This document shows, in pieces, positions 1 through 5,314 of a DNA stretch of 5,314 nucleotides; the first letter of the stretch is position 1; each line of letters opens with the position of its first letter. The DNA lies in NCBI GenBank assembly GCA_012964275.1, contig DTUG01000217.1, forward strand, positions 1,799-7,112, written 5' to 3'. A model generated the notes under the pieces. It made no database searches. It saw only the letters and a list, made by a program, of their open reading frames with translations, and was not told the DNA's origin. Origin of the DNA: Fidelibacterota bacterium (GTDB taxonomy: Bacteria; Fidelibacterota; Marinisomatia; Marinisomatales; UBA1611). The translations under genes were made by a program, and so were the position numbers.

Positions 1-38
1 GGAAATTTGACAAAGACGGTTAGAAATCCAAACTACCG
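1..38. repeat. Inverted repeat arm A (edge copy of tldD segment)
   Basis: These 38 bases are the exact reverse complement of 580-617. The match stops at base 39 (mismatch with 579) and may continue left of the window. The reading frame of tldE stays open through it, but the encoded residues (VVWISNRLCQIS) are the antisense reading of tldD codons. A chimeric junction or assembly fold-back is the likeliest cause. Confidence 0.9.
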
Positions 39-405
39 CATCATCAAAAGCCAGACCATTGGCGTTTTGAACTTCATGGCTGGACCCCGCATTTGACGGC
101 ATTACTAAAAAAGGATCTTTCGGGATCTCATTTGCTTCAGTACGCATGCGAGCGAGCTCGTCCCTACCACGAGCAATATCTGTATCAGGATTGCCGGAAA
201 CAGTAAAACTGCCGGTACAGGTTCGCTCGTTGGCAATGAATTTTAATTCTATATTTCCATCGTCTACCAGTCCGGTTTGGCGCACTGCAGCATTGTTGAA
301 GCGTATGAACTGGCTATTCTCTCCACCAAAGGAAAGAGTTAGCAGTTCATCTTTCTCAAGTTCCAGAAAAAGTGCATCACAAAGTGACGTAAACATTTGT
401 TCCAT
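1..405 (-). CDS. tldE: TldE/PmbA-type metalloprotease-related subunit, N-terminal part (cut by left edge)
   Basis: This is the partner subunit of the TldD/TldE peptidase. In the studied E. coli complex TldD carries the zinc site, and TldE is the non-catalytic partner needed for activity on unfolded or modified peptides. I see 135 open codons from ATG at 405 to the edge, about 30% of the usual ~450. The N-terminal family pattern is present: an FIRFNNAAVRQTG stretch near residues 33-45, then an ELKFIANERTCTGSF strand and a proline-rich linker (PKDPFLVMP) near residue 100. The start is well supported: tldD stops 2 nt upstream, and a GGAGGAG ribosome site (413-419) lies 7 nt before the ATG. The last 12-13 codons fall in a 38-bp inverted copy of tldD DNA and do not look like this family, so they are probably artefactual. 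The region that would show presence or absence of a zinc motif lies outside the window. Confidence 0.85.
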   Translation of the reverse strand, partial: MEQMFTSLCDALFLELEKDELLTLSFGGENSQFIRFNNAAVRQTGLVDDGNIELKFIANERTCTGSFTVSGNPDTDIARGRDELARMRTEANEIPKDPFLVMPSNAGSSHEVQNANGLAFDDAVVWISNRLCQIS

Positions 406-407
406 AA

Positions 408-1850
408 TTAGGCTCCTCCAAATACTTGTACGTTCTCAAATAGACAAACTGGCGAGGCGTGTCCCACTCGTATCACCTGGTTTGGCTCGCCTTTTCCGCA
501 GTTTGGAGTACCATATATTCCAAAGGTATCTTCGCTGCCCACCATTTTCAGGCTGTTCCAGAAGGGATTACTGATTCCACGGTAGTTTGGATTTCTAACC
601 GTCTTTGTCAAATTTCCATTTTCAATCAGCTTAGCGTACTCACAGCCAAACTGGAATTTGTTCCGATAATCATCGATGGACCAAGAACGGTTACTTTCCA
701 TATATATGCCTTTTTCAACACTGCTGATAATATTATCGAATGAAGCATCACCCGGTTCCAAGTTTAAATTGGCCATGCGGTCGATAGGTGCCCGGTTCCA
801 GGAGCTGGCTCGAAAATTGGCCACACCAGGAACACCAGATCGGATCTGGCTCTCCATACCACCCAATCCCCGAAGAAGCACACCATCTTTAATGATATAT
901 TCACGAGTAGCTTTCAATCCCCCGTCATCATATCCATAAGATGCGAATTCAGATGAGACCGTGGGGTCAAAAGTGATATTCATCAATTTGGAACCGTATT
1001 GCAATTTGCCAAAATCTTCCAGTTTCACAAAACTCCATCCAGCATAGTTTCGCTCATCTCCAAGTATACGGTCTACTTCCAGGGCGTGTCCTACGCTTTC
1101 ATGAATCTGCAGCATCATCTGATCGGAAGCAATTACCAGATCCATTTCACCTGTAGGGGATTCATCAGCTGAGAGCAGTTCCAGTGCCTGTTCGCCAATT
1201 TTCTGCGCGTGAGCCATGATTTCCCACTGGTCAAAGAATTCCATTCCAATCTGCCGGCAGGTACCGCGCATTCCACCAAAGGTGCGAGTCTGCTGGTCCG
1301 CACCTTCAGCTGCGGTGGCAGACAAATCAAACTCTACCATCAGAAATTCCTGGGTAATATCGCTGCCGTTAGAACTGATAAAACGAAAAATCGTTTCTAC
1401 GGTTTGTGCCAAAGCTCTGGCACTGACGATCTTATCCGACACTTTAAGGTGATTGTATGCATCCAGCAGTATCTTATTAAGCTGGCCAGCGCTGATACTA
1501 TCTTTCTTTTTTGCAAAGGGTGACTGATATTTTCCCACATTCTTCGGCCTGGCCTGTTCGGTGAATGAGCATGCGGAGTGCTTCGCTGCATGTCTGGCTT
1601 GAGTAAATGCCTTTTTCGATGCCCGAGATACACCGTCCAGGGTTAGATCAGGAGTTCCGTAATACCCAAACTGCCCATCTACCAGCACTTCCACCATAAG
1701 ACCATGAGTGGCAAAGCGTCCATTAGCCACTGGCACACCATCGCGAATTACCCGCGGTGTATGAGCTTCATAGACTTCCCGTATTCCTACCCAGTCAGCC
1801 GGTACATCCACAGCACTGATGAGATCTTTAATATTAATATCCGGTTTCAT
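408..1850 (-). CDS. tldD: TldD zinc metalloprotease (peptidase family U62/M103)
   Basis: This is the catalytic subunit of the TldD/TldE peptidase, a cytoplasmic enzyme that takes in unfolded or modified peptides. In E. coli it matures microcin B17 and degrades the CcdA antitoxin. The 480-residue length matches the usual ~480. The zinc motif HEXXXH is intact (H250, E251, H255, in LQIHESVGHALEVDR), and C451 in the PNCGKGEP motif is the likely third ligand. The N-terminal domain (about 1-200) and the C-terminal domain with GGMES and RVGHASPV segments are complete. No signal peptide or membrane segment is seen. ATG at 1850 has only a weak purine-rich GAG site about 6 nt upstream. The gene follows the aminotransferase after 20 nt and precedes tldE by 2 nt, so the three are probably one operon. 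The last codons (FGGA) also form the ribosome site of tldE. Confidence 0.95.
   Translation of the reverse strand: MKPDINIKDLISAVDVPADWVGIREVYEAHTPRVIRDGVPVANGRFATHGLMVEVLVDGQFGYYGTPDLTLDGVSRASKKAFTQARHAAKHSACSFTEQARPKNVGKYQSPFAKKKDSISAGQLNKILLDAYNHLKVSDKIVSARALAQTVETIFRFISSNGSDITQEFLMVEFDLSATAAEGADQQTRTFGGMRGTCRQIGMEFFDQWEIMAHAQKIGEQALELLSADESPTGEMDLVIASDQMMLQIHESVGHALEVDRILGDERNYAGWSFVKLEDFGKLQYGSKLMNITFDPTVSSEFASYGYDDGGLKATREYIIKDGVLLRGLGGMESQIRSGVPGVANFRASSWNRAPIDRMANLNLEPGDASFDNIISSVEKGIYMESNRSWSIDDYRNKFQFGCEYAKLIENGNLTKTVRNPNYRGISNPFWNSLKMVGSEDTFGIYGTPNCGKGEPNQVIRVGHASPVCLFENVQVFGGA
413..419 (-). promoter_or_regulatory. Shine-Dalgarno site of tldE inside the end of tldD
   Basis: On the minus strand this reads GGAGGAG, ending 7 nt before the tldE ATG. 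It overlaps the FGGA codons of tldD. It is the strongest ribosome site in this operon; with the 2-nt gap it suggests coupled translation of the two subunits. Confidence 0.8.
580..617. repeat. Inverted repeat arm B (original copy inside tldD)
   Basis: This is the partner of the arm at 1-38. Read on the minus strand it encodes the NLTKTVRNPNYRG part of TldD (about residues 413-425), which fits the C-terminal domain of the family. This copy therefore looks like the authentic one. Confidence 0.9.
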
Positions 1851-1870
1851 AGTTTACTCTTTTCTTTTTT

Positions 1871-3106
1871 CTAATTGAATTTCAGTTCCAGAAACTTTTT
1901 TGGTTCTTTCTGCATCGCCGATGTTACTTTTTCAAAAGTTCGTATGATATCCTTTGTATCCTCATCATTACCCAATAAGTAAGTTTGCTTGAGCCACACA
2001 GCCTCCTGATTCGCGAACCGTTCTGTATTGGGCAACTCCAGAGCCTGATAATCTCTACCATCCAGCCAAGGATACTCATCAGGATTTATAATAAATAACG
2101 GTTCATGGTACAAAGGTGAATATCCCCTGTAAGTGAATATACCTTCAGCCTGCATGACCTTAAAAAACGTTTCCCTAGAAATGCCATCATATTCTGCTGC
2201 ATCATAGCGGCATATGTACAAATGATTGGCCGACCGAGATTTACCTGCCGGGACCATGGGCTTAAATCCAGGAAGTTCAGACAAGGATGTATCAAGCATT
2301 CCCCGATTCCGTTCGCGCAAGCTCGTATCAGTTGCCAAGGTATCGAGTTGGGGAATCAGGACAGCTGCATTCAGGGCACTCATGCGCAGATTACTGCCAA
2401 GGCGATGATGCTCATACCATTTTCCATTTTTTACACGACCACAGTTGTGATAGGAAAAACAGGATTCCATAAAATCAGAATTATTGGACACAACGGCACC
2501 GCCCTCGCCAGCAGTCATATTTTTTGACGTCTGGAAACTGAATATCCCGCCCAAACCAAGGGCCCCTACTTTTGTTCCGTTCCACTCTGCACCATGGGCC
2601 TGTGCTGCATCTTCAATGATTGGTATCCCGTATTTTTCTGAAATGCTGAGTAATGCATCCATATCCGCAGGAGCACCGGCCACATGAACAGGAATAATAG
2701 CCTGGGTCTTTTTGGTGATCAGGGAAGCAACTTCAGCAGGGTCAATATTTCCAGTATTCAAATTAATATCCGCAAAAACGGGAACTGCGTTTGCCAGGAT
2801 GACTGCCGAGGCCGTGGCAATAAACGTGTAGCCAGGAATGATTACCTCATCGCCGGCCTTTACACCCGCAGCTTTAAGAGCTACCCAAAGTGCTGATGTG
2901 CCGGAATGAACAGAAATTGAATATTTTGCATCATGGAACTCAGCAAAACGAACATTGAATTCATTTATGACATTGCTGCCAACCCCCCAAGTATCATTTT
3001 GAAGCGTAAACGAAATCTTATCCAAGATTGGATCTGTGGTCCTGGGCCACTCCGGAAATGGTTCAACTCTTAGGGGATCTCCACCGAAAATTGCTAAATC
3101 GGACAT
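1871..3106 (-). CDS. DegT/DnrJ/EryC1/StrS family PLP-dependent aminotransferase
   Basis: This is a fold-type I PLP enzyme. The family transfers an amino group, usually from glutamate or glutamine, to keto-sugars, keto-cyclitols or related ketones. At 411 residues it is full length. Visible marks: HSGTSAL (67-73) for PLP phosphate binding, PGYTFIATA (91-99), EDAAQAHGA (165-173) with D166 for the pyridine nitrogen, and SFQTSKNMTAGEGG (190-203) with K195 as the Schiff-base lysine. The opening residues (LAIFGGDPLRVEPFPEWP) resemble the cyclitol/AHBA-synthase-like branch more than the ArnB/WecE sugar branch, but the substrate cannot be fixed from this. ATG at 3106 matches the family start; the ribosome site is weak (AAAGG, short spacing). 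It is the first gene of the operon with tldD and tldE. No sugar-nucleotide enzyme lies in the window to explain the substrate. Confidence 0.93.
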   Translation of the reverse strand: MSDLAIFGGDPLRVEPFPEWPRTTDPILDKISFTLQNDTWGVGSNVINEFNVRFAEFHDAKYSISVHSGTSALWVALKAAGVKAGDEVIIPGYTFIATASAVILANAVPVFADINLNTGNIDPAEVASLITKKTQAIIPVHVAGAPADMDALLSISEKYGIPIIEDAAQAHGAEWNGTKVGALGLGGIFSFQTSKNMTAGEGGAVVSNNSDFMESCFSYHNCGRVKNGKWYEHHRLGSNLRMSALNAAVLIPQLDTLATDTSLRERNRGMLDTSLSELPGFKPMVPAGKSRSANHLYICRYDAAEYDGISRETFFKVMQAEGIFTYRGYSPLYHEPLFIINPDEYPWLDGRDYQALELPNTERFANQEAVWLKQTYLLGNDEDTKDIIRTFEKVTSAMQKEPKKFLELKFN

Positions 3107-3118
3107 AAACCTTTACTG

Positions 3119-3132
3119 ATTCATTAATGAAT
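3119..3132. promoter_or_regulatory. 14-bp perfect palindrome just upstream of the aminotransferase start
   Basis: ATTCATTAATGAAT is self-complementary. It ends 12 nt upstream of the ATG at 3106, so it lies in the leader. It could be a regulator site or chance in AT-rich DNA. No regulator gene is nearby. Confidence 0.3.
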
Positions 3133-3218
3133 AAAACTTAAGCCGGTGAATTTACCAACTCCATCATCCCTCTCCAATTGTATGCAATATTCAATAAGCA
3201 GATTTTTATACTTATTTT

Positions 3219-3233
3219 ATGTCAATATGACAT
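3219..3233. promoter_or_regulatory. 15-bp dyad (ATGTCA-ATA-TGACAT), candidate operator
   Basis: Two perfect 6-bp half sites flank a 3-nt centre, near the middle of the divergent spacer. The minus-strand reading contains TTGACA (3220-3225), a -35-like box facing the aminotransferase, but no convincing -10 lies at normal spacing. The symmetry and location fit a repressor or activator site serving either or both divergent genes. This is inference. Confidence 0.35.
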
Positions 3234-3308
3234 CATTAACCTATGTATTTGTCTATTTGTACGCCATATATTCACATCATATTAAAAATATCGCAGAAAA
3301 TTGGGATT

Positions 3309-3322
3309 GGCATTATAATTGA
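3309..3322 (+). promoter_or_regulatory. Candidate hsp20 promoter (TATAAT box at 3314-3319)
   Basis: A perfect TATAAT lies 51 nt before the hsp20 ATG. There is no good -35 box at 17 nt (TCGCAG) and no extended TG. The same stretch also reads TTGGCAT-TATAA-TTGAA, close to the sigma-54 -24/-12 pattern in spacing, but with GA instead of GC at -12. Which sigma factor is used cannot be decided. No HrcA (CIRCE) inverted repeat is seen. Confidence 0.45.
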
Positions 3323-3358
3323 ACTGCTAAGGTTGAAATGAAAAATAAATCAACTAAA

Positions 3359-3364
3359 AAGGAG
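3359..3364 (+). promoter_or_regulatory. Shine-Dalgarno site of hsp20
   Basis: AAGGAG lies 6 nt before the ATG at 3371, near-ideal spacing. This fixes the hsp20 start. The leader has no pyrimidine run able to mask it, so a fourU or ROSE-type RNA thermometer is not apparent. Confidence 0.85.
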
Positions 3365-3370
3365 TAAATC

Positions 3371-3811
3371 ATGACATTAGTAAAATGGACGCCTAATCCC
3401 GCTTCAATTTTTGACGAGATGAATCGCATGGTACGAACCGTATTTAATGATGATTGGAATCTTCCAGTCTACCGCGATTCTATCTGGAATCCGGCAGTCG
3501 ATGTAAAGGAAAATGAAAAATCATTTGTCCTGACCGCTGACATACCCGGTCTCACTAAAAAGGATGTGAAGATCAATGTTAGTAATAGAGTTCTTACCAT
3601 TCATGGAGAGCGAAAGGAAGAAAAAGAAAACAACGATGGCACATTCTATTATCGCGAGCGGCACATTGGTTCCTTCTCCAGGTCCTTCCAGCTTCCAGAC
3701 ACGGTGAATGAAGATAGTATCCAGGCCTCCTTCAATAATGGAGTACTCAGTATTGAATTACCAAAGCTGGAAGACTCGCTTCCAAAAGACAGAGAAGTCA
3801 AAATCAGCTAA
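3371..3811 (+). CDS. hsp20: Small heat-shock protein, Hsp20/alpha-crystallin family
   Basis: This is an ATP-independent cytoplasmic chaperone that binds unfolding proteins and holds them for refolding by the Hsp70/ClpB systems. Its 146 residues are typical for the family. A short N-terminal arm (1-39) with a PxxIFDEMNRM segment is followed by the alpha-crystallin domain (about 40-132): it opens with WNPAVDVKE, continues through ADIPGLTKKDVKI and the YYRERHIGSFSRSFQLP segment, and closes with NGVLSIELPK. The C-terminal tail ends VKIS, where V143-K144-I145 is the I/V-X-I/V motif that joins dimers into oligomers. The AAGGAG site and ATG at 3371 support the start. The gene stands alone, divergent from the aminotransferase operon and convergent with the redox operon. 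It has its own TATAAT box upstream and a hairpin terminator downstream. Nothing in it is truncated. Confidence 0.97.
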   Translation: MTLVKWTPNPASIFDEMNRMVRTVFNDDWNLPVYRDSIWNPAVDVKENEKSFVLTADIPGLTKKDVKINVSNRVLTIHGERKEEKENNDGTFYYRERHIGSFSRSFQLPDTVNEDSIQASFNNGVLSIELPKLEDSLPKDREVKIS

Positions 3812-3830
3812 TTTGATTCATACCAAATAA

Positions 3831-3864
3831 AATAAAAAAGGGCTCAATCGAGCCCTTTTTTATT
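3831..3864. terminator. Bidirectional rho-independent terminator between hsp20 and the FMN reductase gene
   Basis: A perfect 15-bp stem (3831-3845 with 3850-3864) has a GGGCTC/GAGCCC core, a 4-nt AATC loop and six-T runs on both strands. On the plus strand it ends hsp20 20 nt after the stop codon. On the minus strand it ends the redox operon, whose last gene stops within the stem (TGA at 3846-3844), so the stem also encodes the C-terminal KKGLD residues. Confidence 0.95.
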
Positions 3865-4368
3865 ATTCAAAATTCGAGTAAAACCGGATATGACTCTCTT
3901 AACCGAGTCATCATCAAGTGACTGATTACCTACTATAGTAATTGTCCGCGGCATCACGATCGTACCAAGATATTCCAGTTGATTTCTGAATGTTGAAAGA
4001 AATCGAAAGGCCTGTCCTGCACTATGGGTAGCGATGAGTGCTACCTTGCCACTGAATGCGTCTCGCCAATTCTCAGTAAAATTAGTGATCCAGGTTAATG
4101 CATTGGACAGGATCGGAGGTACACCACCATTGTATTCCGGGGCACAAAATATGAATCCACTTGCACCTTGGAATCGCTCGATCAACTCAGCTATTGTTTC
4201 CGGGTCACATTCAATTCCTGGCTTAAATAACGGTAACTCATAATCTTCAAGATTCACAATTTCAACATCAGTATCACCATCAAGAAATTCACTCAATCGC
4301 TTAGCCAGGACCAGGTTATTCTTAGACGTGGCTGATACAATTAATATTTTTTCGTTATTTGCTGCCAT
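3844..4368 (-). CDS. NADPH-dependent FMN reductase-like flavoprotein (flavodoxin fold)
   Basis: This belongs to the NADPH-dependent FMN reductase family (PF03358), which includes FMN reductases, azoreductases and quinone or chromate reductases. The members bind FMN in a flavodoxin-like fold and act in the cytoplasm. The 174 residues match the family. Visible marks: the first strand and phosphate loop ILIVSATSKNN (8-18), and the signature APEYNGGVPPILSNALTW (76-93), where PEYNGG touches the flavin. A later strand, KVALIATHSAGQ (108-119), is followed by the C-terminal helix. The loop lacks the common GSxR start, so substrate choice may differ. ATG at 4368 overlaps the upstream stop by one base (TAATG). 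A GGAGGT site lies 11 nt before it, long spacing that suggests translational coupling. It is the last gene of the redox operon, and its stop lies in the terminator stem. Confidence 0.9.
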   Translation of the reverse strand: MAANNEKILIVSATSKNNLVLAKRLSEFLDGDTDVEIVNLEDYELPLFKPGIECDPETIAELIERFQGASGFIFCAPEYNGGVPPILSNALTWITNFTENWRDAFSGKVALIATHSAGQAFRFLSTFRNQLEYLGTIVMPRTITIVGNQSLDDDSVKRVISGFTRILNNKKGLD

Positions 4369-5102
4369 TATACTACCACACCTCCATCGACGTTTATCAC
4401 AGCGCCATTAATATAACTGGCATCATCGCTGGCCAGGAATGTATAGACATTGGCAACATCATCTGGCAGCCCCCACCTCTTCAAAGGCACCTTGTCCTCC
4501 ATCATTTTAATTATTTTTTCCGGCATGCCTGCCGTCATATTTGTTTGAATAAAACCGGGCGCTACCGCATTAACCCTTATTCCATCCTTACCTAATTCCC
4601 GGGCCCATACTTTAGTTATCCCTATTACACCCGCTTTCGATGCAACATAATTTGTCTGGCCAAAATTCCCGTTACGAGCTACGACGGATGATGCATTCAG
4701 GATCACTCCGCTTCCCTGCTCCCGCATGATTTCTGCGGCGGCTCTACCGCAAAGATAGGAGCCCCGAAGATTCACGCTGAGGACGGCATCAAATTGATCA
4801 GCATCCAGTTTTTGGAGGGTGCTGTCCGCAAGGATCCCAGCATTGTTCACTAGAACGTCCACCCGATTGAAATCTGATCTTAAAAAATTGAATAGCTTAT
4901 CGACACTTTTTTCATCGCTCACATCCGTGTGAAAATAAACAGCGTTATCTCCTAACTGATCAGCTGTCTGCTGTCCATTGGATTCGTCAAATTCAGCAAT
5001 GACTACTTTTGCGCCATGCTGAACAAACTGTTTTGCAGTTGCTTTTCCAATGCCACAGCCGGCACCAGTTATGACCGCTATCTTATTTTTCAGCAATCTC
5101 AA
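4368..5102 (-). CDS. FabG-like short-chain dehydrogenase/reductase (SDR)
   Basis: This is a classical SDR that reduces a ketone or oxidises an alcohol with NAD(P)H; the closest named type is 3-oxoacyl-ACP reductase (FabG). Its 244 residues match the family. Visible marks: the cofactor loop TGAGCGIG (12-19), D60, NNAG (86-89), and catalytic N111, S139, Y152 and K156 (YVASK). The usual APGFIQTNM and INGAVINVDGG segments follow. Strand 2 ends in AEFDE, with acidic E37 where NADPH-using FabG normally has a non-acidic residue, so NAD(H) preference is likely (inference). No acyl-carrier or other fatty-acid gene is nearby, so a fabG name is not assigned. The start appears to be TTG at 5102, giving the usual short lead before KNKIAVITG; no ATG fits, and no clear ribosome site is present. 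It lies 7 nt after the upstream reductase and overlaps the flavoprotein gene by 1 nt. Confidence 0.92.
   Translation of the reverse strand: MRLLKNKIAVITGAGCGIGKATAKQFVQHGAKVVIAEFDESNGQQTADQLGDNAVYFHTDVSDEKSVDKLFNFLRSDFNRVDVLVNNAGILADSTLQKLDADQFDAVLSVNLRGSYLCGRAAAEIMREQGSGVILNASSVVARNGNFGQTNYVASKAGVIGITKVWARELGKDGIRVNAVAPGFIQTNMTAGMPEKIIKMMEDKVPLKRWGLPDDVANVYTFLASDDASYINGAVINVDGGVVV
4380..4385 (-). promoter_or_regulatory. Shine-Dalgarno-like site of the FMN reductase gene
   Basis: On the minus strand this reads GGAGGT, inside the DGGV codons at the end of the SDR gene. It lies 11 nt before the ATG, longer than usual. With the TAATG overlap, restart by ribosomes finishing the SDR is the likely main route. 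Confidence 0.5.
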
Positions 5103-5109
5103 AAATGGC

Positions 5110-5314
5110 TTAAAAATTTTTGGTATGAAAAACTATATCTAATTTTCTGCAAATAGGAATCAAACTTTTCTTTAATGATGTTGGGCCGCAGTAAAAAAGA
5201 TCAAAATTGGCTCCTTCGGATTGCTCTTTAATTGCACTTAACTCTTCTACCCAATCAGGAAAACCGGCACTTGTTTTCATTCTTTGAGTTTGCAACAATT
5301 CAATATCTGTGGTG
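5110..5314 (-). CDS. C-terminal end of a NOX/ferric-reductase-like FAD/NAD(P) oxidoreductase (cut by right edge)
   Basis: Only the last 68 codons are visible, and the frame is open through the right edge, so the true start is outside; the apparent TTG at 5298 should not be taken as a start. The piece fits the end of the NAD(P)-binding domain of the ferredoxin-NADP-reductase superfamily. A GFPDW segment resembles the GRPDW of ferric reductases and NADPH oxidases. FYCGPTSLKKSL carries the nucleotide-binding CGP motif, with T where the second proline is common, and the chain ends FHTKNF, like the terminal FxKENF of NADPH oxidases. Whether the missing part holds heme-binding membrane helices, a 2Fe-2S domain or only an FAD domain cannot be seen. 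The stop lies 7 nt before the SDR start, so this gene leads or continues the redox operon. The family call rests on short motifs. Confidence 0.65.
   Translation of the reverse strand, partial: TTDIELLQTQRMKTSAGFPDWVEELSAIKEQSEGANFDLFYCGPTSLKKSLIPICRKLDIVFHTKNF

Noticed and set aside
146..939. Plus-strand open frames of 87-142 codons across the tldE/tldD region
   Set aside because: They lie antisense to well-supported genes, show no family motifs and no ribosome sites; they are shadows of the coding frames.
2222..2896. Plus-strand open frames opposite the aminotransferase gene
   Set aside because: They overlap each other and an intact aminotransferase with all catalytic motifs; no recognisable domain.
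3177..3182. TACAAT on the minus strand as a -10 box for the aminotransferase operon
   Set aside because: No acceptable -35 box lies 16-18 nt upstream, so it is not supported as a promoter.
3246..3260. Direct repeat TATTTGT-C-TATTTGT in the spacer
   Set aside because: Two short AT-rich copies only; too likely by chance to call a binding site.
3320..3370. Possible RNA thermometer in the hsp20 leader (GTTGA/TCAAC at 3332-3336 and 3350-3354)
   Set aside because: The stem is only five pairs with a 13-nt loop and does not cover the AAGGAG site; no U-rich strand to mask it is present.
3107..3370. CIRCE/HrcA-type heat-shock operator
   Set aside because: No TTAGCACTC-N9-GAGTGCTAA-like repeat is present in the spacer.
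5296..5298. TTG at 5298 as the start of a 62-residue protein
   Set aside because: The frame is open through the right edge and the peptide matches the tail of a larger reductase; it is a partial gene, not a small one.

Overview
This is bacterial protein-coding DNA. Genes are compact and intergenic spaces short. Clear Shine-Dalgarno (SD) sites precede tldE and hsp20, one gene appears to start with TTG, and there is a rho-independent terminator. Base composition leans slightly to A+T (judged by eye, not counted). No rRNA, tRNA, CRISPR, insertion sequence or phage gene was seen. I cannot name the lineage; the genes are broadly distributed.

The window holds seven genes in three transcription units. 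(1) Minus strand, 3106 down to 1: a DegT/DnrJ/EryC1/StrS-type PLP aminotransferase, then tldD (20 nt gap), then tldE/pmbA (2 nt gap), which runs off the left edge. TldD and TldE together form a peptidase that trims unfolded or modified peptides, so this operon pairs a small-molecule amino-transfer enzyme with a peptide-processing pair. (2) Plus strand, 3371-3811: a single hsp20 small heat-shock chaperone, divergent from unit 1 across a 264-nt AT-rich spacer that holds a TATAAT box and two short perfect palindromes. (3) Minus strand, right edge down to 3844: the C-terminal end of a NOX/ferric-reductase-like FAD/NAD(P) reductase, a FabG-like short-chain dehydrogenase (7 nt gap), and an NADPH-dependent FMN reductase-like flavoprotein (1 nt overlap, TAATG). 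This looks like a small redox operon. Units 2 and 3 converge on one 15-bp-stem bidirectional terminator that lies partly inside the flavoprotein's last codons.

The main structural oddity is at the left edge. The first 38 bases are an exact inverted copy of bases 580-617, inside tldD. The tldD copy fits its protein family, whereas the copy at the edge replaces the expected tldE sequence. A chimeric fold-back at a contig end is therefore more likely than biology, and the last dozen visible codons of tldE should not be trusted.

I found no clearly new biological system. The most interesting leads are the aminotransferase-tldD-tldE operon and the three-gene redox cassette.
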